A DNA stretch of 39,479 nt from Acidimicrobiia bacterium. Lineage in GTDB: Bacteria; Actinomycetota; Acidimicrobiia; Spongiisociales; ZC4RG35. Of the stretch, positions 1-8,333 are shown piece after piece. The DNA lies in NCBI GenBank assembly GCA_012270885.1, contig JAAXHN010000027.1, positions 1-39,479 of the forward strand, in the 5' to 3' direction. Each line of letters begins with the position of its first letter. Position 1 is the stretch's first letter. The notes below the pieces were generated by a model. It did not search any database. It had not been told where the DNA came from and saw nothing but the letters and a program-made list of their open reading frames with translations. The position numbers and the translations under genes were made by a program.

Positions 1-2
1 TG

Positions 3-347
3 CCCTTCAATTTCGCGGGGTTGGGTTTCACCTTGCGCGATCTGCTCACCACCCTCAAGGACGGAGCAGTTGTCGCAGGTAAGGAGTCTCTCGATGGCGC
101 CCAGACCATCCGCGTCGATGGAACCCTGTCGTCCGAGCAGTTGTCGGCACTCATCTCGTCCGTCGACCCGGGTCATGCGGTGAGCCTGAATCTGTGGATC
201 GGCGAAGCCGACCACGCCCTGAAGCAGATAAGGATCGCCGGCCAGATCTACGACGACGACGCACCCGAGACCGTCCGCCTTCTGACCATCGACGGCATCG
301 ACGTTCCCGTGGACATCCAGCTTCCGGACCTCGGATCCGGGCAGTGA
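3..347 (+). CDS. LppX/LprAFG-family lipoprotein, C-terminal part (cut by window edge)
   Basis: The frame is already open at the first base, so the signal peptide, lipobox and N-terminal half lie outside the window. The visible 114 residues show the family's end pattern: a short helix (LRDLLTTL), KESLDGAQTIRVDGTLSSEQ, then strands with SLNLWIGEADHALKQIRIAG and a terminal DVPVDIQLPD. Mycobacterial LprG-type proteins carry triacylated glycolipids across the periplasmic space. The stop codon overlaps the GTG of a downstream MFS exporter, the same pairing as the mycobacterial lprG-P55 operon, which supports a lipid or glycolipid export role. Exact substrate cannot be read from the sequence. Family call is fairly secure from motif recall, not from a search. 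Confidence 0.72.
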   Translation, partial: PFNFAGLGFTLRDLLTTLKDGAVVAGKESLDGAQTIRVDGTLSSEQLSALISSVDPGHAVSLNLWIGEADHALKQIRIAGQIYDDDAPETVRLLTIDGIDVPVDIQLPDLGSGQ

Positions 348-1807
348 AGGGCGTTAGGCAGCGCTTCACATCCGTAGCCTCCTCCGAGTCGGGTGTACTG
401 GCCATCATCTGCCTGGGCGTGTTCTCGACCGCCCTGGATCAGACCGTGGTGGTGGCCGCGTTGCCGGGCGTCATGGTGGATCTGGAGATCCCCCTCACCG
501 ACCTGGACAGGGCGTCCTGGATCGTAACCGGGTACCTGGTCGCCTACACGGTGGCCATGCCACTGGGTGGGCGTTTGTCCGACGTCCACGGCCGGATAAG
601 GATGTTTCAAGCGGCGCTGGTCGTGTTTTCCATAGGGTCGTTGTTCGTAGCGCTGGCGCCCAACTTCGAGTGGATCGTCTCCGCCAGGGTGATCCAAGCC
701 GCCGGGGGAGGTGCTACAGTCCCCATAGGTCTGGCCATGGCGGTGGCGGCAGTATCGCCGGAGAGGCGGGGTATTGCGATTGGACTGGTGGCGGCCGCGG
801 CCGAAGCCGGATCGGTCCTGGGCCCTCTATATGGGGGAGCCATCATCGAGCTACTCGGCTGGCGGTGGATATTCTGGCTGGACATACCCCAGAGCTTCAT
901 ACTCATCGGGCTTCTGGCCATCCTGCCGAATCGCCCCAACCCGGCGGCCAAGATGGACTACTTCGGAGCGCTTGTGCTAGGGGCCTCCCTCATCTTTCTG
1001 ACCGCCGGGCTGTCCCAGCGGGCCATCTTCTCGGGAGAGTCGGTATACCCATACCTTCTGGTGGCCGCCGGGATCGCCCTGACCATCGCGCTGGTTATGG
1101 TGGAGAGACGCTCCGCCCAGCCTCTCCTGGCGCCCTTCCTGTACAGGTCCAGGGCGTTCCTGTCCTCCAACACCACCCAGTTTCTGGTTGGGGTCGCCCT
1201 GATCATCGCGCTGGTGGCAGTGCCGCTCATGGCAGCCACCGTTATGGAGAAAGGAGCATTGGACAGCGTCCTCCAACTGTTGCGTTTAACGGCAGCCATT
1301 CCCGTGGGGGCGGTGGCGGGAGGCTACATCCTGCGCTGGGCCGGAGTGAGATCGGTGTGCATCGTTGGCCTGGTGTTCATGGGAGCGGGCTTGTTGATAA
1401 TGAGTGGCTGGGAGACCCACGTGGAAGAACTCCGGCTGACCTTGCCCCTGGTCATGGCGGGTTTGGGATTCGGATTGGTCATCCCGCCCATAGGGGTCAG
1501 CGCGCTGAGCGCGGCCCCGAGCCACTATTGGGGCGCGGCGGCCTCGTTGGTCACGGCATCGCGAATGGTAGGGATGGCGTTGGGGCTGGCGGCCCTGTCC
1601 GCCTGGGGCATAGAACGCTTTTACAGCCTGACCGGCGACGTCGCCCTGGGACCGACCTTCGAGGAGACCGAGGCCGTTTTGATAGGAGCGGGCGTCACCG
1701 TGTTCCAAAACCTCTTCATGATCACGGGGTTCCTTTCCCTTCTGGCCATCCTGCCGGCCATGCTGATGAGAGAGGAAGACGTTGAAGATACCAGTGGCCT
1801 CCTTTGA
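344..1807 (+). CDS. MFS exporter, DHA2 (14-helix) type, P55-like
   Basis: A 487-residue multi-helix membrane protein of the major facilitator superfamily. It begins with the drug-antiporter motif LDQTVVVAALPGV in helix 1, followed by a helix 2-3 loop GGRLSDVHGRIRMF (motif A) and many hydrophobic segments to the end. I chose GTG at 344 because it overlaps the lipoprotein stop as GTGA; longer in-frame starts would add about 50 Arg-rich residues read through the lipoprotein gene and are not credible. In mycobacteria the partner P55 works with LprG in triacylglyceride and glycolipid export and in drug tolerance; function here is inferred from this pairing. No other exporter class fits the motifs. 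Confidence 0.88.
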   Translation: MKGVRQRFTSVASSESGVLAIICLGVFSTALDQTVVVAALPGVMVDLEIPLTDLDRASWIVTGYLVAYTVAMPLGGRLSDVHGRIRMFQAALVVFSIGSLFVALAPNFEWIVSARVIQAAGGGATVPIGLAMAVAAVSPERRGIAIGLVAAAAEAGSVLGPLYGGAIIELLGWRWIFWLDIPQSFILIGLLAILPNRPNPAAKMDYFGALVLGASLIFLTAGLSQRAIFSGESVYPYLLVAAGIALTIALVMVERRSAQPLLAPFLYRSRAFLSSNTTQFLVGVALIIALVAVPLMAATVMEKGALDSVLQLLRLTAAIPVGAVAGGYILRWAGVRSVCIVGLVFMGAGLLIMSGWETHVEELRLTLPLVMAGLGFGLVIPPIGVSALSAAPSHYWGAAASLVTASRMVGMALGLAALSAWGIERFYSLTGDVALGPTFEETEAVLIGAGVTVFQNLFMITGFLSLLAILPAMLMREEDVEDTSGLL

Positions 1808-1810
1808 GGT

Positions 1811-1831
1811 TTTCCCGGCCGGGTAGGGAAA
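1811..1831. terminator. Possible bidirectional hairpin between convergent genes
   Basis: TTTCCC at 1811-1816 and GGGAAA at 1826-1831 are perfect inverted arms around a short GC-rich loop, in the 48-base gap between the convergent MFS and DUF3566 genes. There is no long T tract, so it is a weak intrinsic terminator at best. Confidence 0.35.
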
Positions 1832-1855
1832 GGTAGCCTGGCATCAGCTTCGGAG

Positions 1856-2362
1856 CTACTCCGGCTCCACCAGCATGGTGGGCTGATCGGAGTTGGCGGG
1901 GCAGGACTGCTCGGCAGAAGAAGAGGGCTCGACCCTAACCGGCTCGGAGGGAGGGGTGGCTACCAGCACCGGCACCACGTTCTCCTCCAACAACACCACC
2001 TCCACTCCCCCCACCACGTCGGCCACCAGGTTGTACATGATGGCCCCGAGGGTGGTCAATCCACTGGACAGGACCGCCCAGGCGACGGCCAGAATCGCTG
2101 AGAGGCGGATGAACTGCTCGGTGTTCGAGAAGGGCGCCTCGCCCTCATCCAGCAGAGTGATCTGGATCAGGAAATCGGTGATCTTCCGGGGAATGCCCGA
2201 TCTCTCCACTACCTCCCAGAACATCACCGAGGCCAGCATGAACCCGAAGGCCGCCACCATGTAGACGATGAAAGACACCTTCAGTACCGTCCACGGATCC
2301 ACTCGGCGGATGATTCTCCGGACCCGGTGAACCGAGTGGGTGGGCTGCGCGTCCAACACCAT
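1856..2362 (-). CDS. DUF3566 transmembrane protein downstream of gyrA
   Basis: A 168-residue membrane protein. Residues 1-22 are basic and cytosolic-looking (HRVRRIIRRVDPWTVLKVS is typical of the family entry into helix 1); helix 1 is about residues 27-50 and helix 2 about 85-115, followed by a stretch VGGVEVVLLEEN and an acidic, Pro/Ser-rich tail. A DUF3566 protein directly after gyrA is the standard actinobacterial arrangement (Rv0007 in M. tuberculosis). Molecular function is not established. It lies 41 bases after the gyrA stop and is probably the last gene of the gyrB-gyrA unit. No tRNA genes follow it, unlike in mycobacteria. Confidence 0.85.
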   Translation of the reverse strand: MVLDAQPTHSVHRVRRIIRRVDPWTVLKVSFIVYMVAAFGFMLASVMFWEVVERSGIPRKITDFLIQITLLDEGEAPFSNTEQFIRLSAILAVAWAVLSSGLTTLGAIMYNLVADVVGGVEVVLLEENVVPVLVATPPSEPVRVEPSSSAEQSCPANSDQPTMLVEPE

Positions 2363-2403
2363 CCAGAGACTACCGGCGCGCCGCTACTCCTGCCGCCGCC
2401 CGG

Positions 2404-4857
2404 TCAGCCGTCCCCGTTTTCGGTAGGAACGATCTCGAACGCCGACAGCGTCTCATCCTCTCCCACCTGCATGGCCTTTACCCCGGTGGCGTACCGACCC
2501 TGGGTGCTCACGGAAGAGACCTCGGTGCGAATGGCGATTCCCCTCGAGGAGATCAGCATCACTTCGGTCTCAGGCCCCACCGCCCGGGCCCCGACCAACA
2601 TGCCCCTCGCCCTGGAGAGCTTGATGGCGATCACTCCCTGCCCTTTCCTCTTGCGCAATGCAAAGAGGCTCATCTTGGTTCGCTTTGCAAATCCTTTGGA
2701 GGTGACCAGCAGGACTTCGTTCCCCTCCATATCCGAGCAAGCGCCCACCACCCTGTCGTTTTCCAGTAACCGAATCCCAATGACACCGCGGGTAGCTCTT
2801 CCCAACGGGCGAATGCCCCCCTCGTGGAAGCGGAGTCCCTGCCCTTTCTCGGTGAAGATCAACAGATCGTTGTCGCCGTTGGTGGTGCGCACCGCCACCA
2901 ATTCGTCGCCGGGCGACAGGTTTATAGCCCGGAGAGTCTTCTGACGGGAGTCATAAGCCTTCAGATCAGTCTTTTTCACCATCCCCTGACGGGTGAACAT
3001 CACCAGGTATTTCACCGTCTCGTAATCGCGGGTGTCGATGATCGCCTCGATTCGTTCCTCCGGCTCGATGGGAAGAACGGCATGGGCCAATACTCCTTTG
3101 CCGGTCCGGGACTGGCGGGGGATCTCGTGGGCCCGCAGCCGGTGCACCACTCCCCGGTTGGTGAAGAACAAAAGGTAGGAGTGGGCGGTGGTGTGAACCA
3201 GATGCGAGATGACATCGTCCTCGGCCAGCCCGGCGGCCTTCACCCCCCGGCCGCCCCGTCCCTGGGTGCGATAGGACTTGGCATCCACCGACTTCACGTA
3301 CCCGCTCCGGGAGACGGTGACGATCAACTCCTCGTCGGCGATGAGGTCCTCGATCGACATCTCGCCCAATTCGCCTATCAGCCTGCTGCGTCGGGCAACG
3401 GCATATTTCTCTTTGGCCTCCTCCAACGCGGCGCGGATGATCGCCCAACGGCGGGGAGGCTTGGCCAGGATGTCCTCCAGGTCGGCTATTACCTCCCGAA
3501 GCCGGGCGAGTTCGGTGGCCAGCTTCTCGGACTCGAGGGCAGTGAGGCGCCGCAGCGGCATCTCCAGAATGGCGTTGGCTTGGATTTCGGAGAGATCGAA
3601 GCGGATCTCCAGGCGAGAACGCGCCTCGGGGGTGTTGGCCGAGGACCGAATCAACTCGATCACCTCGGTGATGTTGTCCACCGCGATGCAGAGGCCCTCC
3701 AGGATGTGGGCGCGAGCAGAGGCTTTTTCCAGCCGGAAACGGGTCCTCCGCTCCACTACCTCCATCTGCTGGTCCAGATAGTGGCCAAGGGCCTCCGCGA
3801 TGCCCATTGTCCGGGGAATGCCGTCCACCAAGGCGACCATGTTGACTCCGAAGGAGTTCTGGAGTTGGGTCCGCTTGTAGAGTTGGTTCTGGACCACCTC
3901 GGGGACGGCGCCCTTCTTCAACTCGATCACCAAGCGGGTGCCCACCCGCGAGGACGACTCGTTGCGGAGATCGGCGATGCCTGCGATCTCCTTCTGGTTA
4001 ACCAGGTCGGCGATCTTCTCCAGCACCCGATCCTGGGAGACCTGGTATGGAAGCTCGGTGACAACTATGGCCGTGCGGCCGGTCCGGATTTCCTGCGGCT
4101 CTGCAACGGCCCTCACCTTAACCGAGCCCCGGCCGGTGAGGAGGGCCTCCCTCACCGTTTCGTCAGACACGATCTCTCCCCCGGAGGGAAAGTCCGGTCC
4201 CTTTACGTATTTCAGCAGGTCGTTTGGAGGACAGTCCGGATTGTCCAACAGGTAGACGCAGGCGTCTATCACCTCTCCCAGGTTGTGGGGAGGGATGTTG
4301 GTGGCCATCCCCACCGCAATTCCCTGAGCCCCGTTCACCAACAGATTGGGGAAGCGGGAGGGAAGCACAACCGGCTCGCGATGTTCCCCGTCGTAGTTCT
4401 CCACGAAGTCCACCGTGTCCTCATCGATGCCCTGCAGCATCGACATGGCGATCTCCGACAGCCGGCACTCGGTGTAGCGCATCTGGCCCGGGGGATCCTC
4501 GACGCTCCCGAAGTTTCCCTGCGGGTCCACCAGTGGGTGACCCAAGCTGAAATCCTGGCCCAAGCGGACCAGCGCATCGTAGATCGCCTGATCGCCATGC
4601 GGATGGAAGCGGGCCATTACATCTCCTACTACCGTGGCGCACTTGCGGTGCCGACCATTCGGGACCAGGTTGGCCTGGCTCATGGAGTAGATGATCCTTC
4701 GCTGCACCGGCTTCAACCCGTCCCGTACGTCGGGCAAGGCCCGTGAGACTATCACCGACATGGCGTAGTCCATAAAGGACTGCGACATCTCCTCGGTCAG
4801 GCCGATCTCCGGACCCATGTAGAGGGTGGGATTCAAGGGGGGTGTCTCCTCGGTCAT
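2404..4857 (-). CDS. gyrA: DNA gyrase subunit A
   Basis: An 817-residue breakage-reunion subunit that introduces negative supercoils with GyrB. The catalytic tyrosine is Y128 in MRYTE; the quinolone region reads HPHGDQAIYDAL at 85-96; the C-terminal beta-pinwheel carries a GyrA box of the form QGRGGRG, which separates gyrase from topoisomerase IV. ATG overlaps the gyrB stop as ATGA. Residue 90 (Ser83 in E. coli, Ala90 in M. tuberculosis) is Gln, an unusual choice at the place where quinolones make their water-metal-ion contact; Asp94 is retained. Full length for the family. Confidence 0.98.
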   Translation of the reverse strand: MTEETPPLNPTLYMGPEIGLTEEMSQSFMDYAMSVIVSRALPDVRDGLKPVQRRIIYSMSQANLVPNGRHRKCATVVGDVMARFHPHGDQAIYDALVRLGQDFSLGHPLVDPQGNFGSVEDPPGQMRYTECRLSEIAMSMLQGIDEDTVDFVENYDGEHREPVVLPSRFPNLLVNGAQGIAVGMATNIPPHNLGEVIDACVYLLDNPDCPPNDLLKYVKGPDFPSGGEIVSDETVREALLTGRGSVKVRAVAEPQEIRTGRTAIVVTELPYQVSQDRVLEKIADLVNQKEIAGIADLRNESSSRVGTRLVIELKKGAVPEVVQNQLYKRTQLQNSFGVNMVALVDGIPRTMGIAEALGHYLDQQMEVVERRTRFRLEKASARAHILEGLCIAVDNITEVIELIRSSANTPEARSRLEIRFDLSEIQANAILEMPLRRLTALESEKLATELARLREVIADLEDILAKPPRRWAIIRAALEEAKEKYAVARRSRLIGELGEMSIEDLIADEELIVTVSRSGYVKSVDAKSYRTQGRGGRGVKAAGLAEDDVISHLVHTTAHSYLLFFTNRGVVHRLRAHEIPRQSRTGKGVLAHAVLPIEPEERIEAIIDTRDYETVKYLVMFTRQGMVKKTDLKAYDSRQKTLRAINLSPGDELVAVRTTNGDNDLLIFTEKGQGLRFHEGGIRPLGRATRGVIGIRLLENDRVVGACSDMEGNEVLLVTSKGFAKRTKMSLFALRKRKGQGVIAIKLSRARGMLVGARAVGPETEVMLISSRGIAIRTEVSSVSTQGRYATGVKAMQVGEDETLSAFEIVPTENGDG

Positions 4858-6767
4858 ACGTCGAGAAAGCGGATGTCCGAGGCATGGGTCCTGATGTACT
4901 CTCGCCGGGCAGGGACGTCATCGCCCATCAGGGTCCTGAACAGTTCGTTTTCCTCCATCACCGCAGCCAGGTTGTTGGTCTGCACCCTCAGGAGGGTTCG
5001 GGTCTTGGGGTTCATGGTGGTGTCCCACAACTCATCGGGATTCATCTCTCCCAGCCCCTTGAAGCGGGTGGGGTTGATCCTCGGATACTTCTGCCGCAGT
5101 GCCTCCAACTCCATATCGTTCTTCAGGTAGATCACCCTGGCGCCGCGCTTGACCCGGTAGAGTGGGGGCTGGGCGATGTAGATATAGCCGGTTTCCAGCA
5201 GTCCCCGCATGTTGCGGAAGAAAAGAGTGAGCAGCAAAGTGCGGATGTGGGAACCATCCACGTCGGCGTCGGTGAGCAAAACGATCTTGTGGTAGCGGCA
5301 CTTCTCGATATCGAATTCCTCTCCGATGCCGGTACCCACCGCGGTGATGATCGACCGCACTTCCTTGTTCATCAACGCTTTCCCCAACCGGGCCCGCTCC
5401 ACATTGAGAATCTTCCCCCGAATGGGCAGGATGGCCTGCACCCGGGAGTCGCGCGCCTGCTTGGCCGGTCCCGCCGCCGAGTTTCCCTCCACGATGAACA
5501 ACTCGCTTTCGGAGGGATCCCGGCTGGAGCAGTCCACCAGCTTGCCGGGCAGGCTGGTCGATTCGAGGAGTGACTTGCGTCGGGTCAGCTCGCGGGCCTT
5601 GCGGGCCGCTTCGCGAGCCTTGGCCGCTCCCAGTGCCTTGGTGATGATCGCCCGGGCCTCGGGTGCGTGCTTCTCCAACCACTCCGGGAGGGCTTTGTTG
5701 AGAGCCTTCTCCACGTAGGATCGGATCTCGGTGTTGCCCAGTTTGGTCTTGGTCTGTCCCTCGAACTGAGGGTTCTTCACCCTCACCGACAGCACCGCGG
5801 TCAGCCCTTCCCGGGCATCCTCGCCAGTCAGATTGGACTCTCTCTCCTTAATGAGGTTCTTGGCCCGGCCGAACTCGTTGGCAACCTTGGTCAGGGCGCG
5901 GCGGAATCCCTCCTCGTGGGTCCCTCCCTCGGCGGTTCTGATGTTGTTGACGAATGAGAGCACGTTCTCCTGGTAACCCGTGGTCCACTGAAGCGCAACT
6001 TCCATCTCGGCTTCCTCATCCTGGTCCTCAACCACGATCTGCCGGGCGTTCACAACATCGTTCTTACGGTTCAGATGAGAAACGAAATCCCGGATCCCCC
6101 CCTTGTACTGGAAAGTCTCGGTGGGGGCCGGAGACTCCCGGGCATCGGTCAACCGGATCCGGAGGTTACGGTTAAGATAGGCCAGTTCCCGCAGCCGGGA
6201 GGCCACCGTTCCCCGGGAGAAGGTCCGCGTCTCCCGGAAGATCTCGGTGTCCGGGAGAAAGGTGATAGTGGTGCCCGTGCGGGCCACTTTCCGCCCCTTC
6301 TCCACCTGCCCCATCGGCAAGCCCTTCTCGAAACTCTGGGTCCATATCCGTCCATCTCTCCGGACCTCGGCGTCAAGTCGGTCCGAGAGGGCGTTGACCA
6401 CCGAGACTCCCACCCCGTGCAGGCCGCCCGACACTTGATAGGATCCCTTCTCGAACTTGCCCCCGGCGTGGAGCACGGTGAGCACGGTGGTCAGAGCCGA
6501 CATCCTCGTCTGGGTGTGGAGGCCTACCGGGATACCTCGTCCGTTGTCGGAGACCCGGACCGAACCATCCTTCTGAAGGGTCACGTCGATGAGCGTGCAG
6601 TGCCCGGCCATCGCCTCGTCGATGGCGTTGTCCACCACCTCCCAAACCAGGTGGTGAAGCCCTCTCGGACCGGTCGATCCGATGTACATGCTGGGCCGGC
6701 GCCGTACTGCTTCCAGGCCCTCTAAGACGACGATGTCCTTTGCGGAGTAACGCTCTGTGACAGTCAC
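4854..6767 (-). CDS. gyrB: DNA gyrase subunit B
   Basis: The ATPase subunit of gyrase. GHKL motifs are EVVDNAIDEAMAG, SDNGRGIPVG and GGLHGVGVSVVNALS; the TOPRIM domain carries ELFIVEGNSAAG and LLTDADVDGSHIRTLL; the C-terminal Mg/GyrA-interaction part ends ASDIRFLDV. I place the start at GTG 6767 because it leaves 11 residues before VLEGLEAVRRRP, as in other GyrB proteins; an in-frame GTG at 6842 would add 25 residues without a visible ribosome site. The EGDSAGG motif is altered to EGNSAAG: Asn (codon 5481-5483, residue 429 from this start) replaces the Asp equal to E. coli Asp426. A gap of about 170 bases with promoter-like elements precedes it. Confidence 0.97.
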   Translation of the reverse strand: MTVTERYSAKDIVVLEGLEAVRRRPSMYIGSTGPRGLHHLVWEVVDNAIDEAMAGHCTLIDVTLQKDGSVRVSDNGRGIPVGLHTQTRMSALTTVLTVLHAGGKFEKGSYQVSGGLHGVGVSVVNALSDRLDAEVRRDGRIWTQSFEKGLPMGQVEKGRKVARTGTTITFLPDTEIFRETRTFSRGTVASRLRELAYLNRNLRIRLTDARESPAPTETFQYKGGIRDFVSHLNRKNDVVNARQIVVEDQDEEAEMEVALQWTTGYQENVLSFVNNIRTAEGGTHEEGFRRALTKVANEFGRAKNLIKERESNLTGEDAREGLTAVLSVRVKNPQFEGQTKTKLGNTEIRSYVEKALNKALPEWLEKHAPEARAIITKALGAAKAREAARKARELTRRKSLLESTSLPGKLVDCSSRDPSESELFIVEGNSAAGPAKQARDSRVQAILPIRGKILNVERARLGKALMNKEVRSIITAVGTGIGEEFDIEKCRYHKIVLLTDADVDGSHIRTLLLTLFFRNMRGLLETGYIYIAQPPLYRVKRGARVIYLKNDMELEALRQKYPRINPTRFKGLGEMNPDELWDTTMNPKTRTLLRVQTNNLAAVMEENELFRTLMGDDVPARREYIRTHASDIRFLDV

Positions 6768-6855
6768 TATATGGTCAATGCTCTCTCTTGCGAACCGGCG
6801 GGACGGGTCGCCCGACAATGTGGGTTGGTGACCCTTGGCCACACCGAAATAATTT

Positions 6856-6897
6856 TAGCAGAACCCTGTGACAATCTCCGCATTATCTTTTCTGCTA
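6856..6897 (-). other. Inverted repeat in the gyrB leader
   Basis: TAGCAGAA (6856-6863) and TTCTGCTA (6890-6897) are perfect 8-base arms, 26 bases apart, in the gap before gyrB. On the transcribed strand the downstream arm is followed by an A/T-rich AAAATTATTT, so a folded leader or weak attenuator is possible. A supercoiling-sensitive or protein operator is an alternative. Inference only. Confidence 0.4.
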
Positions 6898-6908
6898 TCG
6901 GCCCTCAA
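6882..6908 (-). promoter_or_regulatory. Candidate gyrB promoter
   Basis: On the minus strand TTGAGG (6908-6903) and GATAAT (6887-6882) are separated by 15 bases. The -10 matches 5 of 6 consensus bases, the -35 matches 4 of 6, and the spacing is short. The long gap after the DUF721 gene supports a separate gyrBA transcript. The 8-base inverted repeat described at 6856-6897 overlaps it. Confidence 0.38.
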
Positions 6909-6936
6909 TTCGCCTCTGACCTGGTGTTTTATGCAC

Positions 6937-7245
6937 TCAGGTACGAGGAATGGTTATTTTCACACTCGTCACCACCCGCGAGCCCAGCCCGGCGTTCACC
7001 TGCTCGGTCAGAGTGGCCGTTCCGTACCGAAGTAAAGCGGCGTCCATCTGCGAGGGAACCTCCACCACCAGGCATCCCTCCTCCAAGACCATGGGCCGAG
7101 CCTTGTCACGCCATTGTCCCGAGACGAGCTGCTTCCACTCCCGGCGAATTCGCAGACTGGCCCCAACCCGAGGGACCCCCATCTTTGCCAGCGTCTCATC
7201 CACCTGATGCCCGGCGGGAATCGGCTCCGAGGATGAACGGCTCAC
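6937..7245 (-). CDS. DUF721 (DciA-like) protein
   Basis: A 102-residue protein with the DUF721 pattern: GASLRIRREWKQLVSGQWRDKARPMVLEEGCLVVEVPS, then a helix and a strand ending VVTSVKITIP. The family fold resembles a KH domain, and proteobacterial members (DciA) assist DnaB helicase loading; actinobacterial members sit between recF and gyrB as here. Start is GTG 7245, whose GTGA overlaps the recF stop; the open frame extends 32 codons further up but those are read inside recF. It is likely translated by coupling to recF. A helicase-loading role in this organism is an inference from family. Confidence 0.82.
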   Translation of the reverse strand: MSRSSSEPIPAGHQVDETLAKMGVPRVGASLRIRREWKQLVSGQWRDKARPMVLEEGCLVVEVPSQMDAALLRYGTATLTEQVNAGLGSRVVTSVKITIPRT

Positions 7246-8333
7246 CTGACATACCCCGGCGTAACCCGCCACACATCCCCTCCGATCGGCGTCTTTTCCT
7301 CTTCCACCGCCGAGATGAACGTCTGGGTAGCCGGCAGCCAATCCACCAGCGCCTCGGCTCGGTCCCGGTCTAGTTCGCTGAACACATCATCCAGCACCAG
7401 GATGGGGCGGCACCCGGCAGCCTCCTCCACGGCCTGGAAGACGCCCAGGCGGAGAGCCAAGGCCAGTGTTCGCTGTTCACCCTGACTGGCGTAGAGGCGC
7501 GCATCGTGGTGGTTCAAGGTCAGGATGGGCTCGTCCCGATGCAGGCCTACCGTGGTTGAGCCAACCAGAAAGTCCCGTTTGCGGCGTCTCTCCAACGCGT
7601 TCTGCAGACGTCGCTCCCAATCGGCGGTGGCCACGGTTCGATCGAGCCCGCCACCCCAATCGGACCGATAGTCGATCCACAGTTGCTCGCTCATTCCGGC
7701 AATAGTCGATACCGCCCGCGTCACTGGTTTCGCCACCTGGTGGAAGGCCCGGGCCCGGGCTGCCATCACTCTTGCCCCCGACACCGCAAGCCGGTGGTCC
7801 CAAACTTCCAGCGTCACGTGATCCTCTCTATCTCCCGTCTTCAAGAAGGCGTTGCGATGACGCAGGGTCTTCTGGTAATCAGTCTGGTCAGCCCGCGCCA
7901 GGGGCCACAACAAACCGGCGGTCTCGTCCAGCCAATCCCTTCGCCGCGCGGGACCGCCCTTAACCAAATCAAGATGCTCGGGGATGAACACCAGCACCCT
8001 GCCAGCCCCCGCCAAGTCGCTCGCTCGGGCGGGACGAGATCCGTTGAGGAGAAGCCTTCGCCGTTCTGTCCGGTGCACCATCAGTTCGATCGTGTGGGGT
8101 GCGGTGTCATCGGTCCCTCCCCTGACTGCTGCCACGTCCCGGCCGACGGCGACCAGCGCCCGGTCCGGCGCCCCCCGGAAGGACGCGCCCGTAAACAGCA
8201 TCCCCACCGCCTCCAGCAGGTTGGTCTTGCCTACTCCGTTGCCGCCGACCACGAGATTGACCCCAGCCGATGGCGTCCACTGCAACTCCGGGTAGGACCG
8301 AAACCCCGCCAACGCCAGCCAGGCCAGCGCCAT
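7242..8333 (-). CDS. recF: DNA replication/repair protein RecF
   Basis: A 363-residue SMC-like ATPase that helps load RecA at gaps and stalled forks. Walker A is GGNGVGKTN at 30-38; the ABC-type signature appears as SQGEQRTLALAL, and Walker B as ILVLDDVFSELD near the C-terminus. The ATG immediately follows the dnaN TAG with no gap, and the stop overlaps the DUF721 start. A notable local variant is Gly-Gly-Asn at the start of the P-loop; otherwise the length and motif order are normal. Confidence 0.95.
   Translation of the reverse strand: MALAWLALAGFRSYPELQWTPSAGVNLVVGGNGVGKTNLLEAVGMLFTGASFRGAPDRALVAVGRDVAAVRGGTDDTAPHTIELMVHRTERRRLLLNGSRPARASDLAGAGRVLVFIPEHLDLVKGGPARRRDWLDETAGLLWPLARADQTDYQKTLRHRNAFLKTGDREDHVTLEVWDHRLAVSGARVMAARARAFHQVAKPVTRAVSTIAGMSEQLWIDYRSDWGGGLDRTVATADWERRLQNALERRRKRDFLVGSTTVGLHRDEPILTLNHHDARLYASQGEQRTLALALRLGVFQAVEEAAGCRPILVLDDVFSELDRDRAEALVDWLPATQTFISAVEEEKTPIGGDVWRVTPGYVR

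Noticed and set aside
2824-4746. Very long plus-strand frame opposite gyrA
   Set aside because: Antisense shadow of gyrA codon bias; no recognisable domain. The same applies to long opposite-strand frames over gyrB, argD, argH and the permeases.
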